Below are positions 1-7,229 of a stretch of DNA of 14,490 bases, piece after piece. The notes under the pieces are model-generated. The model saw only the letters and a program-made list of their open reading frames with translations. It was not told the origin of the DNA and did no database searches. Position numbers and translations under genes: made by a program. The stretch is from CAYLLN01 sp036496265 (GTDB lineage Bacteria; Planctomycetota; Planctomycetia; Pirellulales; Pirellulaceae), in the NCBI GenBank assembly GCA_036496265.1, contig DASXLL010000396.1, positions 1 through 14,490 on the forward strand, read 5' to 3'. How positions within the stretch are numbered: position 1 is the first letter of the stretch; each line of letters begins with the position of its first letter.

Positions 1-80
1 TCGTGCCCAGCTCCGCACGGTTCTAGCATGCCATGAAACGCGAAAAAAATAACTGGCTACCAGAGTCCGTAATGGATCAG

Positions 81-102
81 AAAAGTTCTACAAAAGTTCT
101 AC
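81..102. repeat. Two tandem copies of an 11-bp unit
   Basis: The unit AAAAGTTCTAC occurs at 81-91 and again at 92-102 with no spacer, followed by a run of T. Short direct repeats near an attachment site can be integrase or excisionase arm sites, but there is no direct evidence of that here. Confidence 0.6.
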
Positions 103-130
103 ATTTTTTTCGCCGACTACACGACAGTAC

Positions 131-196
131 GCTATTTACCACTACAAAACCGCAGTGTTTTTGACGGTCCGATGCATCAATGTAGTGGAAAATAGC
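131..196. repeat. 16-bp inverted repeat abutting the tRNA-Leu-like fragment
   Basis: The left arm 131-146 (GCTATTTACCACTACA) and right arm 181-196 (TGTAGTGGAAAATAGC) are reverse complements with 15 of 16 bases pairing, separated by 34 bp. The right arm ends just before the tRNA-like block. The geometry suits a recombinase binding site or a folded single-stranded recombination site. No protein assigns a role. Confidence 0.65.
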
Positions 197-202
197 CTTG
201 GG

Positions 203-262
203 TCAGACTTAAAATCCTGTGTCCCGTTAAGGGACGTGCGGGTTCGAGCCCCGCCCCGGCTA
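203..262 (+). pseudogene. tRNA-Leu-like 3' fragment (anticodon arm to discriminator), probable attachment-site scar
   Basis: The sequence reads as the 3' part of a leucine tRNA. It has an anticodon-loop-like CTTAAAA (anticodon would be TAA), a long variable arm with TCCC/GGGA pairing around 222-234, a perfect T arm (GCGGG 238-242, loop TTCGAGC, CCCGC 250-254), and the 3' acceptor strand CCCGGCT plus A at 255-262. There is no D arm and no matching 5' acceptor strand, and the anticodon stem is one base short compared with a normal leucine tRNA, so it cannot fold as a working tRNA. No CCA is encoded. Tyrosine recombinases commonly insert in the 3' half of tRNA genes and leave such a fragment; decay of an old tRNA gene is the alternative. 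Confidence 0.7.
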
Positions 263-458
263 CTTTAACGCTTCGCTGCTCACACCCTGAAAACTTATGT
301 TCGCATTGCCCTGCAAAAATTGCTCTGCATGCCCGTTCAAGTGAATGTTTTCGAATCCTACCAATAGTCCATGCCAAAGCCGATCTCGAAGATCTCTAAT
401 GAGATTGGGTTCCTCCATAAGGCCGTTGCGTGCAAGTTCGCATGCGGAACCGAAGCCC

Positions 459-501
459 GCGCTAAAGTCCGTCGTAATGAAAAAACTTCGAACTTTAGCG
501 C
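459..501. terminator. Perfect 10-bp inverted repeat downstream of the DUF1501 gene
   Basis: Arms 459-468 (GCGCTAAAGT) and 492-501 (ACTTTAGCGC) are perfect reverse complements with a 23-base loop. The hairpin begins 35 bases past the stop of the minus-strand DUF1501 gene, where the end of the operon transcript is expected. No T-run follows in the minus direction, so it is not a textbook intrinsic terminator; it could stabilise the 3' end instead. The rest of 264-536 shows nothing else I can support. Confidence 0.45.
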
Positions 502-536
502 CTCAGCCGACGATGCAACAGCGGACACACGATCGT

Positions 537-2006
537 TCAGGCCAGGATTTCCTTAACGACACGCGCCTTCTCAACACCCGTCAGCCGCACATCGAGGCCG
601 CGGAAGGGATAGGTGAAGCGTTCGTGATCGATGCCCAGGCAATGAAGCACGGTGGCGTGCAGATCGTGCAGATGGACAGGGTTTTCGGCGATGTTGTAGC
701 AGAAATCGTCGGTGCGGCCGTATTCGATGCCGCTTTTGACGCCGCCGCCGGCTAGCCAGACGGTGAAGCTGCGGCCGTGGTGGTCGCGGCCCGCGTTGGG
801 ATCGCCGAGTTGCCCCTGGCTGAAAACGGTGCGGCCAAACTCCGTGTTGAACAGCACGAGCGTGTCCTTCAAAAGGCCGCGCTGTTTGAGATCGTTCACG
901 AGGGCCTCCGTCGGCTGATCGACATCGCGGCATTGGTTCGGCAACTGTCGGGCGATCGCAATATGCTGGTCCCAGCCGCGATGAAAGAGTTGCACGAAAC
1001 GAACATCGCGTTCCAAAAGTCGGCGGGCGATGAGGCAATTGGCAGCATAACTGCCGGGACGATGAACATCGGGGCCATAGGCTTCCAGCGTCGCCGCCGA
1101 CTCGCGGCTGAGATCGGTCAACTCCGGCACCGATGTTTGCATGCGAAAGGCCATTTCGTAGGCTTCGACGCGGGCCAGCGTTTCCGGATCGCCCAGTTCC
1201 GCCGCCCGTTGGCGGTTGAGCTCCGCCAGATCGTCCAAGAAAGCCCGCCGCTGCTCTCGATCAGTGCCCGGCGGATTGGCCAAATACAAAACCGGATTGG
1301 CGCCCGGCCGCAAGCCGACGCCCTGATGCGACGACGGCAAAAATCCGTTTCCCCACAGCCGCGAGAAGATTGGCTGGCCGGGGTTTTTGCCCGAGCCTTG
1401 CGAGACCATCGCGATGAAGGCCGGCAGGTTTTCGTTCTCGTGGCCCAGGCCATAGCTGACCCACGCGCCCATGCTGGCGTAGCCGGGCTGCTGGTTGCCC
1501 GTGTTCATGTACGTGATGGCCGGGTCGTGGTTGATTGCCTCAGTGTGCAACGACTTGACGATGCACATGTCGTCCGCGATTTTTTGCGTGTGCGGCAACA
1601 GATCGCTGATCCACGTGCCGTGCTGCCCGCACGCGCGGCCCTCCTTGAGCGGAGCGACAACTGGATACTTGGCCTGCCGCGAGGTCATGCCGGTCAGCCG
1701 CTGATTGCCTTTCACCGACGGCGGAATCTCTTCGCCATGATGCTCGGTAAGCGTCGGCTTGGCGTCGAACAGATCGACGTGCGACATGCCGCCTGACTGG
1801 AAAAGGCAGATCACTCGCTTGGCTGTGGGAGCAAAATGCGGCAGAGTGGTGAGTCGCTTGGGGTCAACTTTTGTCGCCGAATCGGCCGCACGGCCCGACC
1901 GCGCAGACAACAATGACCCTAAAGCCATCCAGCCCAGCCCGTGCGAGACATTGGCCAGAAAAGCCCGCCGCGCGAGCATCGTTTTGAGTTCTTCAATTGG
2001 ATTCAT
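537..2006 (-). CDS. DUF1501 family secreted protein
   Basis: A 489-residue protein of the DUF1501 family, related in fold to alkaline phosphatases and sulfatases and greatly expanded in planctomycetes. The N-terminus has a twin-arginine-like export signal: ARRAF at 12-16, a hydrophobic stretch, then a small-residue region ending near AADSA (40-44). Family blocks seen are CLFQSGGMSHVDLFDAKPTL near residue 67, INHDPAITYMNTGNQQPGYA in the first half, and FNTEFGRTVFSQ with GRDHHGRSFTVWLAGGG near the C-terminus; their Asp/His residues would suit metal binding. Length is normal. The ATG lies 13 bases after the stop of the upstream PSCyt gene and no strong ribosome-binding site is visible, so the two are probably co-transcribed. 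Such pairs are thought to act together outside the cytoplasm, possibly on sulfated polysaccharides or in electron transfer, but the reaction is not established. Confidence 0.93.
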   Translation of the reverse strand: MNPIEELKTMLARRAFLANVSHGLGWMALGSLLSARSGRAADSATKVDPKRLTTLPHFAPTAKRVICLFQSGGMSHVDLFDAKPTLTEHHGEEIPPSVKGNQRLTGMTSRQAKYPVVAPLKEGRACGQHGTWISDLLPHTQKIADDMCIVKSLHTEAINHDPAITYMNTGNQQPGYASMGAWVSYGLGHENENLPAFIAMVSQGSGKNPGQPIFSRLWGNGFLPSSHQGVGLRPGANPVLYLANPPGTDREQRRAFLDDLAELNRQRAAELGDPETLARVEAYEMAFRMQTSVPELTDLSRESAATLEAYGPDVHRPGSYAANCLIARRLLERDVRFVQLFHRGWDQHIAIARQLPNQCRDVDQPTEALVNDLKQRGLLKDTLVLFNTEFGRTVFSQGQLGDPNAGRDHHGRSFTVWLAGGGVKSGIEYGRTDDFCYNIAENPVHLHDLHATVLHCLGIDHERFTYPFRGLDVRLTGVEKARVVKEILA

Positions 2007-2019
2007 AGGTATTCGGACT

Positions 2020-5000
2020 CTAATTCCGCGTCACCGTCTCGCTCAAATTCAGCAGCAGCGCGGCGACCTGGGCCCACGCCGCATGCTCGGCGACCGACAG
2101 CCGCTGATCTCGAGGAGATTCGCCGGCAGACAAATAATCACGAGCCAGTTTGTCGTTGTCGGTGTAGCGTTTTCGCTCGCGGCTGAGTGCCGATGTCAAC
2201 ACACGCAACTCGTTCTCCGAAGGCGCTCGCGAAGTCGCTTCCTCAAAAGCCCATCCCAATCGGTCGCCATCACTGCCCTCTCGGTGCAGTGCTCTCTCCG
2301 CAAACGCCCGCGCTGCTTCGACGAACTGCGCATCGTTCAGCAGCACCAGCGCCTGCAGCGGCGTCGTCGTCGCGGGCCGAGCCACCACGCACGTTTCGCG
2401 ATTTGGTGCGTCGAAGACGGTCATGTTGGGCGGCGGCGCAGTGCGCTTCCAAAATGTATAGAGCGAGCGGCGGTAGAGCTTTTCGCCATGATCCTGGACG
2501 AACGTCTGGGCTGTTGCGGGCGTGCTGCCGTAGTGACTGATCTCGCGCCACAAATCGCCGGGTGTGTACGGATTCACGCTTGGTCCGCCAATCCGCGGCA
2601 CGAAAAGACCGCTAGTTTTCAAGGCCGAATCGCGAATCAATTCGGCCGGCAGACGAAACCGCGGTCCGCGGGCCAGCAGCCGATTAGCCGGATCGCTTGC
2701 GAGCAGCTCCGTCGTCGCGGCCGACGACTGTTGATATGTCGCAGACATCACGATCTTGCGCACGAGTGCCTTCACGTCCCAGCCGCTGTCTAAAAAATCG
2801 ACCGCGAGCCAATCGAGCAGCTCGGGATGGGTCGGATACTCTCCCTGCGTCCCGAAATCGGCCGTCGTTTTGACCAAACCAACACCGAACAGCATCTGCC
2901 AGATTCGATTCACCGCGACGCGAGCCGTGAGCGGATTTTCGCGCATCACGATCCAGCGCGCAAGCGCCAAGCGGTTCGTCGCTTCCCCTTCACTAAGCCC
3001 CGGCAGAAAACCGGGCAGTCCCGGCTCAACCTTATCCGTCGGCTGCGAATAATCGCCGCGATGCAAAATGAAGGTGTCCCGCGGCTTGGCGGCCACATCC
3101 ATCACCATCGTCGGAAACTCATGCGTCAGCACCGCCAGCCGCTCTTCAAGATTGGCGATGTTCGTGCGTAGCCGCTTCGTCGGCTCTGCATGTTTCGAGT
3201 AATACTCGCTTAGCCGTTCATTTTCCTCTGCCGCTCGTTCGCTGTTTTTCTTTTCAACGATGGCGATGATTGCTTCCGGCAGCGGGCTGCCATCGTCGTT
3301 GCCGGTTACAGCGAACATCTCGAACCGCGCCGCAACCTGCGAATGACCGTTCCCAAAATTGACCTGCACCGTGGCATAAGGCGTTTTAGTGGCGTCGATG
3401 GGCTGATCGAAAGTAGCCGTCAGATGCACGTTGCCGTCTTGATCCGCAGCTGGCGACCAGCCGTTGTCATTTCGCGGATCGAGGCACTTTTCCGGCGGAT
3501 AAGCGTCTTGCCACGAGTTCGCCGTTACGCGGCGGACCGGCAACAGCTCATTGAGATTTACCTGATCTCCCGGCACTTCGTCGGCGCTGGCCGAAAATGC
3601 CGTCAGCACAAAATTACCTTTGAATTCCGGCTTCTTATCGGCCGTTTTCGCCTGCCGTCGCGCGCTTCCCTCGGTCGGGCCAAAGCCCCAGCCGCCACCG
3701 GGCGCGGCATCGTCCGGATGAAAGACGACGCGAATGCCGGTGATCGGCGCGCTCGTCGTCGGCAGCTTCAAGGAAACGTCATACGCCACCAAATCACTCG
3801 CCTGCGTGATATGCACATAGCGGCCATTTTCGACTTCCCAACCGGCGCCGCGATTCGGCGTGCTGACCTTGAGAACTTCTAGCGGTTGCAATTCGAGACC
3901 TTTGCCGCGCTCCGCCCGCTCGTGATTCTGCTCCTTAACCCATGCGGCAACCGCTTTCGGATCAGGTCGAGCCAGCTGGTCCTTCAGCCGGGCCAACTCC
4001 GCTTCGACTCGCGGTTGTTCGTCGGTCATCAGCACCGTGCGGGCCTGCAACTCCGGACGCGGATTTTTGCCGCCGTTTCCGTCGAGGCCGACGTCGCTAA
4101 CCGTATTGAAGTACGCAAAAAGCTGATAATAGTCGCGCTGAGTAATCGGATCGTACTTGTGATCGTGACACTGGGCACAGCCGAGCGTCAGGCCCAGCAC
4201 CGCCTCGCCGAGCGTCTTCACGCGATCGACGTTGTAGTTCGTCAGATTCTCTTCGGGGATCGTTCCGCCTTCGTGCGTCACCATGTTGTTCCGCTGAAAG
4301 CCGGTCGCGATCAGCATCGCTGACGTCGGATTCGGCAGCATGTCGCCCGCGATCTGCTGCAGCAAAAACTGGTCGTATGGCAGATTGCTGTTAAAGGCCT
4401 GAATCACCCAATCGCGCCACAGCCACATATTCCGGCCGCCGTCGATCGAGAATCCGTTCGTATCGGCATAGCGGGCTGCGTCGAGCCAATCGAGCGCCAT
4501 TCGCTCGCCAAAATGAGGGCTTTTGAGCAGCCGATCGACCAGCCGCTCGACGGCTTTCGGTTGCGTGTCGTTTACAAACGCCTCGACTTCGTCCACGGAA
4601 GGCGGTAAGCCCGTCAGATCGAGTGACAACCGCCGAATCAGCATCCGGCGATCGGCCGCGGGCGCGTGCGTCAGTTTTTCTGCATCGAGCCGAGCCAAAA
4701 CAAATCGATCGATTTCATTCCGCACCCAGGCCGTATCCGAAACGGCGGGCAGCGCCCCTTTTTGCGGCGGAACAAATGACCAATGCTGCGCGTAGGCAGC
4801 CCCTTCTTGAACCCACCGTTTCAGAACTTCCTTTTGTTCGGCTGTCAACATTTTGTTGGCATCAACCGGCGGCATCCGCTCGCTTTCATCCGCCGACATA
4901 ATCCGCGCGACCAACGAACTGTTTGCCGAATCGCCCGGCACAATGGCCGCCAGGCCCGATTCCAGTTTCTTGACGGCCTCATCACGAATATCCAGCCGCA

Positions 5001-5193
5001 AGCCCGCCTGTCGCTGTTTCTCATCCGGCCCGTGACAGCGAAAACAGTTGTCGGCCAGAAGGGGCCGAATATCCCGGCCAAAATCGAGCTTGCCGTCGGC
5101 AGCCGTCAATGCTGAGCCACCAGCAAGGGCGAAGAGTGTTGCCCACCAGGTGGCGGCTTGCACGAATTTCATAAAGAAAAAGTTGCGAGGCAT
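2020..5193 (-). CDS. Planctomycete PSCyt1-DUF1549-DUF1553 cytochrome-like protein
   Basis: A 1057-residue secreted protein. A signal peptide covers about residues 8-32. The PSCyt1 cytochrome c domain follows, with haem motif CFRCH at 50-54 and a possible Met ligand in ERMPPV near 107. Next come DUF1549 (about 145-350: LDLTGLPPS, DWLDAARYADTNGF) with a second CxxCH, CAQCH at 339-343, then a charged helical stretch, then a beta-rich region near 480-640 resembling a carbohydrate-binding insert. DUF1553 starts about 735 (NRLALARWI, ARVAVNRIWQMLFG) and runs to the C-terminus. This is the normal order for the family. The first ATG is given as the start; an ATG at 5172 (MKFVQ) gives a cleaner signal peptide, and neither has a clear Shine-Dalgarno. 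It is the first gene of the operon with the DUF1501 gene. It probably carries electrons or assists oxidation or desulfation of complex substrates, which is inferred from the family. Confidence 0.94.
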   Translation of the reverse strand: MPRNFFFMKFVQAATWWATLFALAGGSALTAADGKLDFGRDIRPLLADNCFRCHGPDEKQRQAGLRLDIRDEAVKKLESGLAAIVPGDSANSSLVARIMSADESERMPPVDANKMLTAEQKEVLKRWVQEGAAYAQHWSFVPPQKGALPAVSDTAWVRNEIDRFVLARLDAEKLTHAPAADRRMLIRRLSLDLTGLPPSVDEVEAFVNDTQPKAVERLVDRLLKSPHFGERMALDWLDAARYADTNGFSIDGGRNMWLWRDWVIQAFNSNLPYDQFLLQQIAGDMLPNPTSAMLIATGFQRNNMVTHEGGTIPEENLTNYNVDRVKTLGEAVLGLTLGCAQCHDHKYDPITQRDYYQLFAYFNTVSDVGLDGNGGKNPRPELQARTVLMTDEQPRVEAELARLKDQLARPDPKAVAAWVKEQNHERAERGKGLELQPLEVLKVSTPNRGAGWEVENGRYVHITQASDLVAYDVSLKLPTTSAPITGIRVVFHPDDAAPGGGWGFGPTEGSARRQAKTADKKPEFKGNFVLTAFSASADEVPGDQVNLNELLPVRRVTANSWQDAYPPEKCLDPRNDNGWSPAADQDGNVHLTATFDQPIDATKTPYATVQVNFGNGHSQVAARFEMFAVTGNDDGSPLPEAIIAIVEKKNSERAAEENERLSEYYSKHAEPTKRLRTNIANLEERLAVLTHEFPTMVMDVAAKPRDTFILHRGDYSQPTDKVEPGLPGFLPGLSEGEATNRLALARWIVMRENPLTARVAVNRIWQMLFGVGLVKTTADFGTQGEYPTHPELLDWLAVDFLDSGWDVKALVRKIVMSATYQQSSAATTELLASDPANRLLARGPRFRLPAELIRDSALKTSGLFVPRIGGPSVNPYTPGDLWREISHYGSTPATAQTFVQDHGEKLYRRSLYTFWKRTAPPPNMTVFDAPNRETCVVARPATTTPLQALVLLNDAQFVEAARAFAERALHREGSDGDRLGWAFEEATSRAPSENELRVLTSALSRERKRYTDNDKLARDYLSAGESPRDQRLSVAEHAAWAQVAALLLNLSETVTRN

Positions 5194-5452
5194 GGATGGG
5201 CCAGGACGTGGCGGAAGGATGGTTGGCGGGCAAGATCCTCATTTTCGACCGCAGGCGGGAACGTTGCAAGTGTTATGTGGATCGGGCCCGTGGACTATCG
5301 GGAAGCTATCGTCCGCTTGTCCTTCAAATGTTGCTTGGAATATCATGGCTTCTCTGGTCGCTCGAGAATTGACAATTTCGGCGGCCGGCTCAAACAGTTT
5401 CGCGGTATGTTGCCGCGAAGGAACAAGCACTTTTGGATAGAAGGAACGTCAA
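5194..5452. promoter_or_regulatory. Divergent intergenic region between the PSCyt operon and the rhodanese gene
   Basis: These 259 bp must carry the promoters of both divergent units. On the plus strand a TTGACA occurs at 5369-5374, but the hexamer 17 bp downstream (AAACAG) is a poor -10, so no promoter is called. A 7-bp-stem hairpin lies at 5399-5419 and a Shine-Dalgarno-like GAAGGAA at 5440-5446, 6 bases before the rhodanese ATG. Confidence 0.5.
5399..5419 (+). promoter_or_regulatory. Leader hairpin upstream of the rhodanese gene
   Basis: TTCGCGG (5399-5405) and CCGCGAA (5413-5419) are perfect reverse complements around a 7-base loop, ending 33 bases before the ATG. It could be an operator dyad or a transcript leader hairpin. 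There is no supporting family evidence. Confidence 0.35.
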
Positions 5453-5836
5453 ATGAGGAAGTTGCTCGCTTTGCTCTGCATGTTTGCCCTCGCTGCCATC
5501 GCGCGGGCGGAAGACAAGTATCCTGATATCTCGCACGACGAGCTCAAATCGGCCCTGGCGGCCAAGCACGTCACGCTGCTGGATGTCAACGGTACCGAAA
5601 CGTACAAGACGGGGCACATCCCCGGCGCAATCGATTTCACCAAGGACAAAGAAGCCATTGCCGCGAAGTTGCCCAAAGACAAGAGTGCGTTGATTGTCGC
5701 TTACTGCGCCAACGAAGCCTGCTCGGCTTATCAGCAAGGCGCGAAGGCCGCGAAGGACCTGGGCTACACGAATGTGAAGCACTACGCCAAAGGCATCATG
5801 GGCTGGAAGAACGCCGGCGAGCCGACCGAGAAGTAA
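5453..5836 (+). CDS. Secreted single-domain rhodanese-like protein
   Basis: A 127-residue protein with a cleavable signal peptide (MRKLLALLCMFALAAIARA, residues 1-19) and one rhodanese domain. The family signature appears as LLDVNGTETYKTGHIPGAID (42-61), in which the Arg usually following DV is Asn. The active-site loop is YCANEACSAY, with the predicted persulfide-forming cysteine at 85 and a second cysteine at 90. A GAAGGAA ribosome-binding site precedes the ATG by 6 bases, so the start is well supported. Rhodaneses move sulfane sulfur between donors and acceptors such as cyanide or thiols; a periplasmic form could handle thiosulfate or persulfides. It is followed by the CxxCH-protein gene, probably in the same transcript. 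The specific substrate cannot be told from sequence. Confidence 0.92.
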   Translation: MRKLLALLCMFALAAIARAEDKYPDISHDELKSALAAKHVTLLDVNGTETYKTGHIPGAIDFTKDKEAIAAKLPKDKSALIVAYCANEACSAYQQGAKAAKDLGYTNVKHYAKGIMGWKNAGEPTEK

Positions 5837-5876
5837 ATGCTCGGATCGATTTGGCTTGCGATCAAACCAACCACCG

Positions 5877-7208
5877 ATGGACGAGCCACCGATAGACAAG
5901 GCAGCACACCGCCCCGAGCCCTTCCGCGACTTCCGCCCGTGCGAAGTGTTTGGACGGCTCATTCGCGGTGCGAAGTCCTGTTCATCGGTGGTTTTGCTTT
6001 TCACCGCGACTTGCCTTTCTGTTTTCACCGCGCGAGCGGAAGAGACTCGCCTGGGCATCTACAACACGCTGCACGAGTACAACACCCGCGCAGTGGACGA
6101 CCGGTTTTCGCGGTTTCTGTCAGCTTTGGACGCGGGGAAAAAGCCGGAGATCGACACGAGCGGCGATTTGGCCTTCCTGCGGAGCTTGCTGGAAGAGCTG
6201 AAGGTGCCGGTCAGTTCGCAGATGCTCGTGTTCACGGCGACCAGCCTACAAAAAGGGTTGATCTCGGCTCGTAACCCACGAGCGTTGTATTTCAACGACG
6301 ATACGTACGTCGGTTTTGTGCCGCGCGGCCGGGTCGAGGTGATTTCGCTTGATCCTGAGCTGGGCGGCATTTTTTACATCTTCGATAGGCTGCAGCCTGG
6401 CCGCCGGCCGCAGGTACACCGCGCTTTCGACTGCATGAACTGCCACGCGCCGAGGCACATGGAGAACATTCCTGGTCTGGTGATTGAGTCGGTAATTCCG
6501 GGTCTCACCGGCGGCGGGGAACGTGCTTTTCGCCGCGAGCAGTCGGGTCACGGCGTACCGATTGCTGATCGTTTCGGCGGCTGGCATCTCACGGGCACCG
6601 GCGAGGCGATGCCGCCTAACTGGTCCAATCAATTGTTGATCCGCAAAAATGGCGAGGCGCACGAACTGCCGAATCCGCCGGGTGAGCGCTGCGATTTGTC
6701 GCGTTATTTGGTTCCGATCAGCGATCTGCTGGCTCAATTACTTCATGAGCACCAGGTTGGATTTGTAAATCGGGCGCTGCAGGCTGGGTATCGGTATCGG
6801 GACATGGCAGCGAACGGATCGCCAAGCGAAGGCGACCTGGCCGAGCTTTCGGCGGTTCTTGTTCGCTATTTGCTGTTCGCTGATGAATCGCCGTTAGTTC
6901 CGGGAATGATCGGTGATTCACCCTTTGCCGCGGATTTCGTGGCAGCCGGGAAGCGTGATTCGGCCGGAAGGTCGCTGCGCGCATTGGATGGGCAAACACG
7001 GCTGCTCAAGTATCGGTGCAGTTACATGATTTATTCGCCCGCGTTCAGTGGGCTGCCGACGCCGCTGAGGCAGCGGGTGCTGCGCGATCTCAATGCGGAA
7101 CTCGGTGATGGGCAGGCCAATTCACATCTGCCTGTTGCGGAGCGAACCGTTATTCGGCAAGTCCTTGCTGAAACGATGCCGGATTTTGCTGAAGCAGGGC
7201 GTGGCTAG
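5877..7208 (+). CDS. Secreted protein with a single CxxCH haem motif, function unknown
   Basis: A protein of about 443 residues from the ATG at 5877. The frame is open from a TTG at 5856. A GTG at 5946 would give the best signal peptide (MFGRLIRGAKSCSSVVLLF, cleavage after TARA), so the true start is uncertain. The mature protein has one cytochrome-c motif, CMNCH, encoded at 6432-6446, preceded by a conserved-looking block LYFNDDTYVGFVPRG and LGGIFYIFDRLQ, and followed by GVPIADRFGGWHLTGTGE. I recognise this pattern from uncharacterised planctomycete and acidobacterial proteins with a haem-c motif but know no assigned function. Haem attachment would place it in the periplasm as an electron-transfer protein. 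The stop is TAG at 7206. The rhodanese gene ends 40 bases before this start, which suggests co-transcription. Confidence 0.85.
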   Translation: MDEPPIDKAAHRPEPFRDFRPCEVFGRLIRGAKSCSSVVLLFTATCLSVFTARAEETRLGIYNTLHEYNTRAVDDRFSRFLSALDAGKKPEIDTSGDLAFLRSLLEELKVPVSSQMLVFTATSLQKGLISARNPRALYFNDDTYVGFVPRGRVEVISLDPELGGIFYIFDRLQPGRRPQVHRAFDCMNCHAPRHMENIPGLVIESVIPGLTGGGERAFRREQSGHGVPIADRFGGWHLTGTGEAMPPNWSNQLLIRKNGEAHELPNPPGERCDLSRYLVPISDLLAQLLHEHQVGFVNRALQAGYRYRDMAANGSPSEGDLAELSAVLVRYLLFADESPLVPGMIGDSPFAADFVAAGKRDSAGRSLRALDGQTRLLKYRCSYMIYSPAFSGLPTPLRQRVLRDLNAELGDGQANSHLPVAERTVIRQVLAETMPDFAEAGRG

Positions 7209-7229
7209 TGCTCAGGGCGTGATAAGCGC

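Larger units (their letters stand above)
1..200. other. Gene-free left edge, possible end of an integrated element
   Basis: No supportable gene. A frame open from the left edge on the plus strand ends after about 16 codons at 49-51, too short to identify. The stretch holds an 11-bp direct repeat (81-102), a T-run (104-110) and the left arm of an inverted repeat (131-146) that pairs with 181-196, beside the tRNA-like sequence. Base composition is more AT-rich than the genes to the right. If the tRNA-like fragment is a displaced attachment site, this side would be the element and the DNA to the right the original chromosome; that is inference. Confidence 0.35.

Noticed and set aside
2..51. Open frame from the left edge ending in TAA, possible integrase C-terminus
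   Set aside because: Only 16 codons are visible, which is too little to assign, although an integrase there would fit the attachment-site reading.
177..377. 66-residue minus-strand frame containing GLEPARPLTGHRILS
   Set aside because: It is the antisense translation of the tRNA-Leu-like T and variable arms, a well-known source of spurious proteins.
371..556. 61-residue plus-strand frame starting MPKPISKISNE
   Set aside because: No ribosome-binding site, crosses the perfect inverted repeat at 459-501 and runs into the DUF1501 gene antisense.
345..755. 136-residue plus-strand frame downstream of the tRNA fragment
   Set aside because: It overlaps the DUF1501 gene antisense for most of its length and resembles no family.
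777..1796. 339-residue plus-strand frame
   Set aside because: Shadow of the DUF1501 coding strand; the minus frame has a signal sequence and family motifs.
5369..5397. TTGACA with a hexamer 17 bp downstream as a rhodanese promoter
   Set aside because: The downstream hexamer AAACAG matches the -10 consensus at only two positions.
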